A stretch of DNA of 64,000 nt, from the NCBI GenBank assembly GCA_019925105.1, contig JAHGAU010000004.1, positions 1,860,001 to 1,924,000 on the forward strand, in the 5' to 3' direction. The notes under the pieces are model-generated. The model was given only the letters and a program-made list of their open reading frames with translations. It did no database searches and had not been told where the DNA came from. Source of the DNA: Niebla homalea. Taxonomy: Eukaryota; Ascomycota; Lecanoromycetes; Lecanorales; Ramalinaceae. Positions 46,215 through 59,512 of the stretch are shown in pieces (position 1 is the first letter of the stretch; each line of letters begins with the position of its first letter). Position numbers and translations under genes: made by a program.

Positions 46215-49200
46215 TATCGTATATTATTATAGCCACTAATTTATTAATTAATTTAAAGGCGTAATTAACTATTTAAAAAGGCTTAAATTAAGTCCTTAAG
46301 GTTAATATACTATATATAAATTAAAAAAATAGAAAAGGAATTAAAGAGCATAATAAGTATTATTTATTATTCCTTTATACCCTTAAGATAAGCTTATATA
46401 AAGTTAAACTTATTATTTTAAAAAATTAAAACTTATAGTTTACCGTTATTAAAGGTAAAATTATTAAGTATTACGTTTAAGAGCTTATTAATCCCGCTTT
46501 TATAATAAAATTAATTAACTTAAATAAGTTAATAAAATTAATATAACCCGTTATTATAATGGACGAAGCGGTTAATTTAAAGGTATTAATAACTTATAAA
46601 AACGATTTATAAGTATAGAAGTTAAAACTATAAAAATAAAAAGAATAATATACGTTTTTCATTAAAATTAATAACTTTATATATTCCATAATTAATAAGG
46701 TAAACCTCGTTTATTTTAAGGACGTAAATTATTACTTATAGAACTATTTATATACTTTTAAAATTAAGCTTATACCTTTAAATTCCGTACGCTTTTTAAC
46801 GTTAAAGAAAGAATATTATAAAATTATAACGGAACCTAATTCTTATTAAAATATTAAAGTATAACTTAATAAGTATACTTAAATACTTATAAAAATTAAA
46901 AGTAATAATATTTTTAAAGTACTTAATAAGAAACGGATATACCGTAATTTTATTAATGGAATTAAGAAATAAACTTTTATATTAATATAATTTTACGAAT
47001 TTAATATAAATAACTTAACCAACTTCTTAATTGCTCTTATTAATCTTAAAAAACAATTTTGAAATTATATATAGTATAATAATATAAAGAAATCGACTCT
47101 ATTTTATTTAACCTTTATTATTAATGAAAACTAAAATAATATTAAGAAAAATAATAAGTTTATATTTAAAAGTAAAAGTACCGAGTTAAGAAAATACCTT
47201 TATAATATTAAATATTAATTTAATAAGTATAATTACTTACGTATAGATTAATTTAATCGACTTATTAACTTTAAATTTAATTTTATACTTAAGAAATAAA
47301 TAAAGGATAAGCTTAAGGATATTAAGATAAAAGAAAAAGTTAATTAAGCTTTTAAAAAATCCAGAAACTTTAAGTTAAAATAAAATAATTTATTTATATT
47401 AATTCGAAACAATAATAATAATTTCAATATATTTAATATAGGATAAAAGTTTTATATATTATAATTATTATGGATTTTAAATTATAGCTTAAGCCCTTAT
47501 ATTTATAACGAAATAATAAAAAACCAGTTTATTAAAGAAATAAATAAAAAGAACGATATTATTATTGTTAATAATAATAATCTTAAAGTTATTACTTATA
47601 GAAAAATCAAAATAAATATTAATATTTTTAAAAATAATAACTTTATTATACTTTATAACGTTACGTATATACCTAACTTTATAATTAACGTTATATTTAA
47701 TATTATCCTTATAAATAAGGGTATTTACTTTAATATTAAACGTTATTACCTTTATAATAATAAATAAATAAAAATACTAATTAAGAGGATCGATAAATAT
47801 TATATACTTAAAGATAATATTAAATAAGCCGACGTAATATTTATAACCGGTAAAGTTATCGTTAAATCAGTAATTATAAGCTAATAATATTAACTTTTTA
47901 TATATACTATTAATAAAGCGATTTAATACCTTTAATAAGTAATTAAAAGGATAAAAATTATTAACGATATTAAAGCCTTAAATATAAATAATTATAAGAA
48001 CTATATTTTATTAAAAGCTTACCGGATCATATTAAGATCCTTATATAAAGTAAAAATATTAATAAAGTTTTTCTTTTAAATTATTTATAACCTTATATAA
48101 ATAAGTATAGCGATAAACCGAGATTAATAAGTATTATATATTATTTACTTTAAATACGATTTCCAAATAATATATATTTATAAATATAAGTCTAAAGCAA
48201 TAAATATCTTACGGAAAACTATTAAAATGATTAAAATATAATATTATTATAATATAGCTTTTATTTAATTAAACGGAGAAAAATCTTTAAAATCTAAATT
48301 TAATAATTTTATTAATAAGCTTAATATTATTTTTAAGTTATTAATATTATATATAGCTATATAAAACGGTTATTTAAAATAAAAAAATAATTTATTAATT
48401 ATAAAAATAAAAGTTATAAGACTATAAGTAAAACTTCCTTAATTCTTATAACCATAAATTATATAAACGGCCGGTTTCCATATAAATTAAATATTAATAC
48501 GAAAGTATTTATAGGCTATATTATTTAAGAAGGTTACCGGCTTAAAGTTAAATTTTTAATACTTTAAATAATATAATTATAAAGTTTACTTATTTAATAA
48601 ATCGATCCTTAAGAAAAAGAAATTAATAATAAGAATATATATTAATTTCCTTATTAATTACGATAATATTAATATTTATAATATATAAATATTTAATTAA
48701 AAGAAAGTAATTTATATAAAAAACGTTTTCTTTAAAAAGAATAAATTCTATAAAGTTAATAAGATTAACTTAACTTAACTTAAAAAAGAGTTATTCCTTT
48801 ATTTAATTAATATCCAAAAAATAGATATATTTTATATTATTATTAAGTTATTATTAAATAATAAAGAAAAAAAGGAATTTATAAATAATACCGCTGGCCT
48901 TATATAAAAGGGAAAAGAAAAAGAATAATAAAAGGATTATTTATCTTTATTAACTTTAATATTAATAAATTATAATACGGCATTTAAGAATAACGACAAA
49001 AGAGATAAAGGAGATAATAACGGTAACGGTAACGGTAAGAAACCATTAACTTTACCATTAGATCCTTTACCAGCTTTACCAGCTTTACCAGCTTTAAAGT
49101 TAAAAAAGAAAAATAGTAATAAATCCGACTTTAATATAAGCAATATTATTAAAGGAAAAAGAGTTATAAAAGGTATAAAGAAAATGAATTATACTATAGC

Positions 49201-51328
49201 CCTTATTTTAGCTATAAATAAATTAAATCTATTATATTATGCGGTATTTACTGTTTTTCTATTATTTTATAAGCTATATAAGAAGGACGAAAAGTTATCT
49301 CCTTCTTTATTAAAAATAAGTATATTTTACCGTAATACCCTATCCACTAAATTAAAACATTATCGTTATATATTAAAATACCTATACGTTACGGGTTTTA
49401 AGTCAGTAATCGAAATAAAATTCAAAGCTCTTAAAGAAAAGGGTATATAAGAAAAGGTTTTACTTGAGTATACTGAAAAAGCGGATAAAACACCAATACC
49501 CATCACTTAAGTATTTAAATACAAATTTAACAATAAAAGGTATTTTACCAAGTATAAAGCGAGGCTTTATATAAAAGGTAATTTATAAAAGACTAAATAA
49601 GATATATTTACTATTACCCTAATAATTAAAGTTCTTAAGGTACTTATAGCCATAATAACCGCATTTAATTTAAATACAAGATAATAAGACGTTATTAATA
49701 CGTTTATAAATAATAAGATAAACGAATTTATATATATTAAATTATTAAAAAAATATAAGAATAAAGGTTTATTCCTTTTACTTTAAGCTTTATATAAACT
49801 TAAATAATTACCGGCTTTATAATTTAAAAATCTCTTAAAAACCTTAACGGATTTAAACTTAAAGTAAATCCCAGAAATCGAATATCTTTTTATTAATAAC
49901 TATATAATAGTTTTCTTCTTTATAGATAATATTATCGTTATTTACGATCGTAAGTATAGTTAAAAGGTAAATTACTTTTAAAGTAAATTCTTTAATATTT
50001 ATAAAATAAAAAACCTAAATAAAATAGAATAATTTTTAAATATAAAGATAATATAAGATTGATTAAGTTAAAAAATCCGTCTATATTAAGATAGCTATAT
50101 TAATAAGCTTACGGTAAAATTCAATATTATAATAAATCATACTTTTAAAGTACCTTTACGGAATACCGAAGTTCTTATTAAAAATACCGGATAAACCTTA
50201 CTTTAAGAGATTTATATATATTAATAATTTATTAACTTTATTAACTTTACGGCCGTTATGACTCAAACGGATATTACGTATTTAGCGTTTAAGTTATTTA
50301 AGTTCCTTATAATCCGTTAAAATAATACTTAAAAGCAGTTATAAAAGTATTATAATACCTTATATACATTAAGTATTATATTATTATATATAACGGAAAA
50401 TCGTATACCGTTTTTATAATATCCTTAAATACGTTATTTATTAACGATCTTAAGATATGATATAATTTATAAAATTATATTTTTAAGCTCTTTAAGGGCT
50501 TAATTAATTAAAAAGCGATAAAGTAAAAGATAATAATAATAAGCTTTATTAAAGCTAAGCTTTTTAACCTTACCCTTATAGTAAAAAAATTAATATAATA
50601 GAACCGTTTCTTTAAATTAATTATACTGGACCTATTTTATTTATTAAAGATTGAATAAAATAATACTTAAATAATCCGTATAGTTTAAAGGATAAACTTT
50701 TAGTTTATTATAAAACTCCGTTATATAAATATATATTATTATTAACTACAATAAGAATATTAGAAAAAAACGATTAATATTAAGTATATACCTATAGTAA
50801 AGATATTAACGGACGGTTTTATAAAGCCCTTACCGTTATAAAAATATAAGGAATTTATAAAACTCCCGGGACTTAAAGACAATAAATCTTAAAATACCGT
50901 ATTATAAAACCACTCGGTAAAACCCCGGAGACGTCGTTTTTAAGAGATTTAGTTCTTAAAAATTTACGATTACAAACCGGGTATACAATAATCTTTCCGG
51001 GTTTATTTATTTCTATAATTTTATTAATTTTGACTTTTCTTAACGTATACCTAATAATAATTACTTAATAAGATTATTTAAGTTAATACCCGGAGCTCGA
51101 TTAAGTATATATAAAGCTCCGGAGTAACTTAAATTATAAAGGTCTTATTATTATTATTACTCTTAAAGTTATTGATTTTTCTGATTTTTTTTAACTTTTT
51201 AATTTTTTAAACTTTAAATTTAAGACGTATTTTTTATTTACGGTATATTAATAATTAAGAGGTAGCTATAGTAAGGATATCCAGAATCTATATTATTACC
51301 GTAATGATATTACGATTTTAAGGGGGTA

Positions 51329-51549
51329 TATTAGCCTGGGTATAGGTATAATAATAATATTATATAAAGTGTTATTAAGCCGTTATATAAGCAATACTAA
51401 GACATTATTATAGCGCGTATAGATATTATTATTTAGCCGTATATCTTATATCACCCGGGTATTTCATGTAGATAGCACTATGCTTCCTAGATAGATTATA
51501 TACAATCCACATACATATCATCCCCTCTCATGCGTCCTCACGTCTGACA
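51329..51549 (+). repeat. 3' LTR of copia element (221 bp)
   Basis: Starts TATTAGCCTGGG (RIPped TGTCAG) and ends CTCACGTCTGACA. The last ~80 bases are uneroded, while the beginning is RIPped: the mirror image of the 5' LTR. AGTTA follows directly. Confidence 0.9.
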
Positions 51550-51554
51550 AGTTA

Positions 51555-51943
51555 AGTTCAGCGTTCTATATTGCTGGTAATTAAGCTACAATTCTTAATA
51601 TTTATATTTAATTTAAACTTATCGTTTTAGTTTTAAAAGGGAAAAGGAAATTATAACCGGCTAACTTCACCTTAACTTACCCTAAATCTTCATCCGATTT
51701 AAATAAAACCTTTCCTTTACAGTTACTTACCTTGATATTACGATTAGATCATTTTATTAATACGATTAAATTTATTAAATACCTTAAATCCTTAATCTAT
51801 TATTTCTGTTAAGAGTTTGATATTATCGTTATAGTTTATAAGAAGGATTTATTAGCCTTATTAAGTTTAATTAAAAGGAAGCTTTTAAAAATATATAATT
51901 TTATTGTTTTAAACGCTTAAACTCTATTTTGAATACCTTATTA
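51555..51943. other. Spacer between copia element and truncated LINE
   Basis: Moderately AT-rich, partly eroded. The last 12 bases (AATACCTTATTA, 51,932-51,943) are the target duplication of the following LINE fragment. No gene. Confidence 0.5.
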
Positions 51944-52259
51944 ACAGGGCGGACCCGTGGGGAAACGAAAAAGCAACAGGTCCAAGGGTAACCCTTAAGA
52001 GGACTCGGTCGTAAAATTATAGGTTTTCTGGGGAAAAATATAGGAATAAATTATTACTCTTTAAACGGTTATAAACGCTTTTTATCCTTTAAAATCAAAA
52101 TAAAGGTTAGGTAAATACCGGTTTTTAATTTTAACGTTATAGATATCAAGCTTTTACCGTTATTAATAAAGCTTAATAGCCGATGATTAAGGAACCCCGG
52201 AATTAACCTAGCTAGATCCATAGTATAAATCAATGAATCAATAATCAAATAATCAATGT
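51944..52259 (+). mobile_element. 5'-truncated LINE, copy 3 (316 bp)
   Basis: Aligns with the last ~310 bp of LINE copy 1 (from about 20,960) and ends in a degenerate (ATCA)n tail. Flanked by AATACCTTATTA and AATACTTTATTA (52,260-52,271), a target duplication with one C/T difference. It keeps more G and C (GGGCGGACCCGTGGGGAAAC) than the full-length copies, so it has been less hit by RIP. 5' truncation is the usual outcome of target-primed reverse transcription. Confidence 0.8.
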
Positions 52260-52271
52260 AATACTTTATTA

Positions 52272-52619
52272 TATAACTTTTATCGGAATAACCTTATTTA
52301 ATCTTAACTTTAACTTTTTAATATCGAATTTCTATAACCCTTTTCTACCAGTCCTATATAATAATTAAGCTTATTTAAGGTTAGTTACGAGTATCGGCAA
52401 ATCGTTAAATATTTATTATTTATTTATTAATAAAAATTACGTAATTTACCGGATAGGATTTAAGGGCTTTTAATGAAGTTATCCTTTACCCTTAAAATGT
52501 TTTATTATTCTATAGTTTATCTTCTGTACGGAAAAATGCCGTTTCGCTACGCTCGCCCTATTTAAAATATTAATGGTAAATAAATCATATTCTTTTTATT
52601 TAAAAAGTATAATTATTAA
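52272..52619. other. Short AT-rich spacer
   Basis: No gene; a small balanced patch at 52,525-52,560 only. Confidence 0.5.
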
Positions 52620-53719
52620 TTGATTGATTGATTGATTTAGACTACGGATCTAGCTAAGTTAATTCCGGCGTTCCTTAATAGTCGGTTATTAAGCCTTATT
52701 AATAATTTTAAAAACCTGATATTTATAATATTAAAGTTAGAAAACCGGTGTTTACTTAACTTTTATTTTTATCCTTAAAGATAAAGAACGTCCCCAGCCG
52801 TTTAAGAAATAATACTTTATTTATATACTTTTTTTAAAGAAAACCTATAATATTTCGATTAAGTCCCTTTAAGGGTTACCCTTAAAACTATTACTTTTCT
52901 ATCTTTTTACGGGTCTATTTTATATTAATTTCTTAAATAACGTTTTTAAATACTTTTATTAATATATACCTTAATTTTTTTTAATTATAATAATTTTTTT
53001 ACCTTATTATTACGGCCGTTTTTATAAAAAGCTTTTAACGGGTATTTATTATTATATCTTTTTAATTATGAAAGATATTCTCCGGTTTATCTAATTGCCG
53101 TAACTGGTATTTTTTCCCCCCCTTTTAACCGGTAATAATCTTTCTTTATAAAGTCTTTAACGATATTATTTCTTTTATTAATAAGGTTAAATTAAAGTAA
53201 TAAGCTTATAAATATTATAAACCTTACGGCCGCCCGGATACCTCGTTTTATAATAAATATTTAACGGTAATTATTATCCCGGCTTTTCCGATTAATCCCG
53301 TCTTAAGCTCCGTAAATAATAAATATAAGATGATAACGTAAACTACGTTCTATTTCTTTTATCTATACCCGTAATTAATGTTTATTTATTTTCCGGTATA
53401 CGTAATAAAAAGGAAATACGTTAACCCGTTTTTACCCATCCGGAGTTAAATTATTAACGTATTATTACCTTTCCTTATAATCTTATGATAGCGGAGGTAC
53501 TTATTGGTAATCTTTTACCTATTCAAGGTTAAATGTTATTGCCCTTAAAAAACTAATTTTTTATATTTATATTAACGTTTAATTTATTATAATATAATTT
53601 ATATAATAATTATTTCCCTCTTTACTTTTATAACCGTTTTAGTATTTACCTCTTTTATATTAAAGGCCAATTCATATAAATCTAAGTTAGCCTTTTAAAT
53701 ACAAGTTAAATTAACCTCC
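52620..53719 (-). mobile_element. LINE copy 4: 3' part of a split minus-strand LINE
   Basis: Begins with the inverted tail (TGAT)n and continues as the reverse complement of the last ~1.05 kb of LINE copy 1. It breaks off at the 14-bp target duplication TTAAATTAACCTCC (53,706-53,719), where LINE copy 2 is inserted. The other part of this element resumes at 59,513. Confidence 0.85.
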
Positions 53720-56700
53720 AATAGATCCCAAAAGAAGGAACAAGAATAACGACGAACAACGGGACCCTAGAGGTCAGAAACGATATACGTATATATAGCT
53801 TAAGTAACAGTAAGGATTATACCTTAAATACGATAAGCGGAAGCGGAATAATGGTAAAAATAAAGGGGGAAGGAAGGCAAGTGGTTTAAGTTAATAAGAA
53901 CGGTAATAAATTATATAAATAACGTAATAAATATAAGATAGAAAAGCCTTAAATCGAATAAAAAGCCTATAATTAATAAGATATACGTAAAAAAACGCGT
54001 ATAACGTATAAAGATATTATTATTAAGGGTAATAAATAAAAAACGGAAGGGATAAAAACGGTACGTAAGGACGAATAAAAAGTAAACGGAAACGTAAAAA
54101 GCTTTATTAAGTATATGTAAATTAAACGGGAATTAAAGGAAAATAGGAAGATATTAAATAAATAAAAATAAATTATAAAAAAAAATAACCGTTAAATACG
54201 TAAAGGAAAAGTAATAAAGGAGGAAATAATAAAAATATTAAAAGGTTTCCTTATAATTATATAAAAAAATATTACGTTAAAGATTTAACCGATATTATAA
54301 ATTAAATTACGGGGAATAAAAAACTTTTACGTAAATATAAAAAGAAGTTTAAAGGAGTTAAAGAGACTATATAAAGCTTAAAAAACGGTAATAAAAACGC
54401 CGGCGGATAAAGGCGAAAAAAAATAAAAAGGATATATATAAAGTAAAAGAATAATAAAAAAGGTTTTAAAAAAGGGAATAAAAATAAACTAGATAATAAA
54501 AGCCGTAAAAGCGGCGTTAATATTAACGGTAAAAAAGATAAAAATAAAAAAGAAAACGGCGGCGTTAAAAAAGGCGAAAATAATAACCGTATAATTATTA
54601 AGTAAGAAAGAAAGGAATATAACGGTAAAAAAAAATCCGTTATAATTAATAAAGGTATTTAAAGTAATAAGAGAACTATTAATAAAATAAATTATTACGG
54701 TATATAAACTATAAAGCGGGGATATCCTCCTTAATATAATTTTATTAAAAACGAAGGAAAAGTTAAAGAAATTAAAGGGATAAGCCGGTAAAAAAAGGCA
54801 TAAAATAATAAAAATATTAAGGTAATTCTTTATTTTCATAATAAACGGGATATATTTAATAAAGTTTATAAAAAAAAAGGGGGAAGTTATTTTAAAACGG
54901 ATAAAAAAGGAGAATATAATCCTTTACCTTAAATTAAAGATTATTGATTATAGTTTCCCTTTTATAATAAAAAGGTTAAACGTTATTAATTATATAAAGA
55001 AATACTTTATAGTTATTTTAAACGTAATATTAATAAGGATATATAACGATATCCTTAATAAAAAGGTAATAAAGGGTAAATCCCTTAAATTAATAAAACT
55101 TTAAAACCGGGTATCGGATATTTATTAATACTTTAAATATTAAAAATACGGATATATTATTACGAAGTACCTTAATAATACGAAGTACGTAATATATATT
55201 AAAGGGCATAATACGTATAAATACGTTAATTTAATAATAAAAAACTTAATAAAAAATACGTTAAAATACGCGGTATATAATAATAATAATTATTTAACGT
55301 AGGACTTATAGTATATAATAAAAGTAAAGGAAAATTAACGTAAAAAGATTAAAATAATAATTAAAATTTAACGTTATAATTTATATAAACTTAAATTAAT
55401 AAAATAATTAAAAACGATCTTAAAATATAAATAAAGCTTATTAAATAAAAAAGGGTAAAGTATAATAATTAATAACGTAAAAAAGAAGAAGTTTATAACG
55501 ATATTAACTTTTAAAGCCGGCCGTCCGATTAAGATTATTATTATAATAAAAAGATTAAAATAAATAACGTTTAATTTTAAAAAAAAACCGTTTATATAAA
55601 TAAAAATTAATAAAAAAAGCTTAATGGATATTAATATTTAATATATTTACGCTTTTAAAAGTAATATAATATAACGTATATAAAGAAGTAATTAAAATTA
55701 TAATACTGATATTTAAATTTAAAAAAATAAAAAATATTAATATTATAGTAATATAAAAGCTATTATATAATCCGTATATTTATTCTTTAATTAACCCGGA
55801 AAATAATTTTTATTTAACCTTTAAAAATAATAAGATAATATAAACGTATTTCTTTATTAATAAGAAGTTAAATATAAATAATTAAAACGTTACTTATTAC
55901 GGAAGGAACCTATATATACTCCGGATTATATAAAAAGGAAATATTAGAAGTAATTTAAATATTTATAATACGTATAATCCGTTACCGGTTAATAAAAAAA
56001 AACTTTTTATAATTTTATTACTTAAGGATATTATAATTATATTTAATAAATACCTTTTAATAAAGGATTTTAATTTTTATTATACTTAATAGAATAAAGA
56101 AGGTTATATAATTAATTATATTAAATTTAAAAAGCTATTAATAATTATTATATAATTTAATTTTACGTTATTAACGTTAAAAAAGGTTATTATATAAAAA
56201 AGCCGTAAACTTAAAATTATAATTAATTTAATATTTAATTCAGAAGGTATTATTAATTTAATTATAATATACGGACCTTAAAAGGATTTAAAATACGGTT
56301 TAAATTATATCCCAATATAAACGATTTTAAATTAATCCGTTAATATAATTCCGTTTTTACCGTTTAAATAAATATAAAAAATAATTAAGGAAATTAAGGT
56401 ATTTATAAAAATAATAAAAATAATAATTTAATTAACGGAGTTCCCTTAACTTAATAATAAAGAATAAATTAACCGTTTTATAGAATAAATAATAAAGGCT
56501 TTAAATAAAATAATTAATACGATAATTTTAATAATAAAGCCGTTTAAAAAAATTAAAATTTATTAAAATAAAAAATATATAAAAACGATTATAAAAATAA
56601 AAGCGTTTATAAAATAAATTATTAAATATAAAAACCGGGAAACGCTTTAATAATTAAAAGAAGCTTAAAAAAAAAGGAAAGAATTATCCGGAAAATTAAA

Positions 56701-59512
56701 TAAACGTACTTCCGGGCTATAATATATAACTTAACGGTTTCCTTTTATAATATTTAAAAACTAATAAAATACGGTAAGAAATAAAGTAAAAAACCTAAAT
56801 TTATTCTTAAGTTTTTACCCTTAAAAAGATTAAACGGTATAATAATAGATACCGTTAATAATAAAATTAAGGCTCTTAAAAAAGCGTTTTTCCCCTTATT
56901 ATTGGAAGTTAATCTAATAAATATTAATGGTATTATATATTTTAAATTAATAATAATAAATAAAATAATAACTTAAAAGATAATAATTAAAACGATTAAT
57001 AAACCAAAGAAAAATAAGGCCTTTAGATTTAACGGTATATTAAATAGGTTTTTATTTATAATAATATCGTTATTTAAAGAGGTTTTTATTTATTTATTTT
57101 AAGTTTACTTTAATATAAAATATTACTCTTATAAATTTAAAAAGGTTAAAACGATTATCTTTAAAAAGCCGGTTAAGTTAAATTACTTAAAAATAAAGTT
57201 ATATAAACTTAAAATACTCCTTTATACGTTAAAGAAAACTTTAAAAACGGTAATCATAAAGATCTTAAGTAATTATATAGAAAAATATAAATTACTCTTT
57301 AATTAATAAATAAAAATAAGAAAAAGACGGTTAACGGAAACGGTTCTTAAAGGCTTAATTAATAACGTATATACGGTATAAAATTATAGGAAAAAGTATA
57401 TTATAAATCTTTTTTCTTTAAATATTATAAAACTATTTAATAAAATAAACTATTAAAGATTATTATATAATTTACGGAAAAAAAAAGGGTTTTATTTTTC
57501 CTTATAAATTAAATAAAAAGTTTCTTAAATAATTAAGCAATATTAATTAACTTAAAATAAAAAATAAGTACGATAAAGTCCGTAATAATAAGGATTCCTT
57601 AAAGGTTATTTATTTCCCGGTTTTATTTTTATTCTTGAATAACTTACTTATTAAAAACTTAATAAAATTAAAATAAAAAATTTAAATAAAGGGCTTTATT
57701 AATAATATTTATTTTTTAACTTATAATACGTTTATTTATATAAATTATTTAAAATTAAAATAAGCTTATAAAGTTTATTTACGATAAATAAAAATATATA
57801 AAGCCTAGTTTACCCCATATAAATATAAGCTTATTTATATAATAAAAAGCCCGAAATTATATAATATAATAACTATAATAAACTTAAATAATATAATAAT
57901 AAAACCGGAAGTTAATATTAAAATACTTAACTTATAAATTAATAAAAAATTAAATTAAAAGGATTATATAAGAAAGGTTTAAAAGAAAATAATTTTATAA
58001 GAAAAAAACTTAATTTATTTTATAATATTAACGTAAGGAATTACTTTATAAAAAGTTAAAACCGTTTTTTAATAATTATAAAGTTTACGATAATATATAT
58101 AATAGCTATTTAATATATATTTAGAAATATACTTAAATATAAGAAAAAGCCCGTCTAATAATTATAAAAAGTTTAAAACCGATATTTAAAAGTAATAAAT
58201 AAAATATATAAAATAATTCCCGTCCCAATATTAAAATCCGAGGTTTTTATATTGTTAATAAAATTAACCCTTAATTAAATAATTATTTAAATAAAGCTTA
58301 AAAAAGATATAAACTTAATTATATTAATAAAAAACGAATATATTTATTAGAATTATAAAAGGTTATAAATAAAAAAATATAAAGAAATAGTATTTATTTT
58401 TTTTACGGAAATTAAATTAGAGTAAATTAAGAAAAAAATCGATTTAACTTATATTTAAAAAGTTAACGTAAAAGTATACGGATTCTTACTTAAAGTAAAA
58501 ATAACGGAAAAGAAAAAAACCGTAAAAATAAAGTTAATAACGATTACTTTATAGATTATAAAGAAGTAAATAAAGCGTTAACGTAAATATAAAGAATCGA
58601 TCCCTTAAGGGCGATAATATTTAGCTTTAAATAATAATAAAGTTATTAATAAATATTTTTAATATTATAAAATTATAAGGAAAAGTAATAATACGTTAAT
58701 AATTTAACTCCGGATAAATAAAAACGGCTTAATTTACTTTTTCTTTATCGTATATACCAGTAACCGGATTAACGTTAATTATAAATATAAATAATAGAAA
58801 TAAAACGCTATATACGTATTAATCTCTTATTTACTATGTAAGGAGCTTAAACTGGGGCTAATTAAAAAAGTAAAGATTAACGATTATCGTTAATTATTTA
58901 TTAATAAAAAAGGTATTAAAACGGTTATTAAATTTATAATAATTACGGGCTTATTATTATAATTTAATTTAATTAAGGAAATAAATAAAATAGTTAAAAA
59001 CTTAATTAAGAAACTTCGTTATTAATCTAAGGGTAAAAAGTAATAACGGGAAAATTATACTTAATAAAAGGTTAAAAGGGCTATAAATACCGGAACGGTA
59101 TAAAAGGTAATATTACGTTGGTCGGCAGAATTATATAAATAAAGTAATAATAATATACGTATTAATAAGGATATTTAATAATATAATCGGAATTTTAAAA
59201 TTTTAATATTAAATAAACCCGTAAGGTAACGGAAGAGCAATAGGTTTAAAGGTAATTTTTAAGTGGATTTAATCGTAATATTATGGGTTTTTTTCGAAAA
59301 AACGTATAAATAAATTCTTACTTTTTAAACGGCCGTAAATACTCTTAACCCTTAAAATAAGAGTAAAGGCTGGGTAAATACCGGTTTTTATTTTTAACGT
59401 AATAGATATCGGGTTTTTACGGTTATTAATAAAATTAAATAGCCGAATATTAAGGAACGCCGGAATTAACCTAGCTAGATCCGTAGTATAAATCAATCAA
59501 TCAATCAATCAA
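53720..59512 (+). mobile_element. Full-length LINE, copy 2, nested in another LINE, RIPped
   Basis: Colinear over 5.77 kb with copy 1, from ATAACGACGAACAACGGGACC (53,747) to the (ATCA)n tail ending near 59,512. Flanked by TTAAATTAACCTCC on both sides (53,706-53,719 and 59,513-59,526). More eroded than copy 1: the same endonuclease and reverse-transcriptase peptides can be followed only in part, with stops. The target duplication belongs to the sequence of the minus-strand LINE it interrupts, so copy 2 is the younger insertion. Confidence 0.88.

Larger units (their letters stand above)
45981..51549 (+). mobile_element. Complete Ty1/copia LTR retrotransposon, RIPped (5.57 kb)
   Basis: Two 221-bp LTRs, 5-bp target duplication AGTTA (45,976-45,980 and 51,550-51,554), primer-binding site at 46,202 and polypurine tract AAGGGGGTA (51,320-51,328). 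The eroded polyprotein shows copia order: integrase-like remains about 47,930-48,560, then reverse transcriptase: 'KSVIEIKFKALKEKG' (about 49,400), 'PIPIT.VFKYKF' and 'FTKYKARLYIKG' (about 49,500-49,580), 'VFFFIDNIIV' in place of the YVDD box (about 49,909), and 'DITYLAFKLFKFL' (about 50,260), which precedes RNase H. An 89-codon open stretch (49,184-49,450) is the region just before the RT. A 9-bp repeat ACCAGCTTT occurs at about 49,064-49,095. Many stops; inactive. Confidence 0.9.

Noticed and set aside
54489..54839. 116-codon hydrophobic minus-strand frame
   Set aside because: Lies inside LINE copy 2 on the opposite strand; its F/I/L-rich composition comes from AT-rich RIPped DNA.
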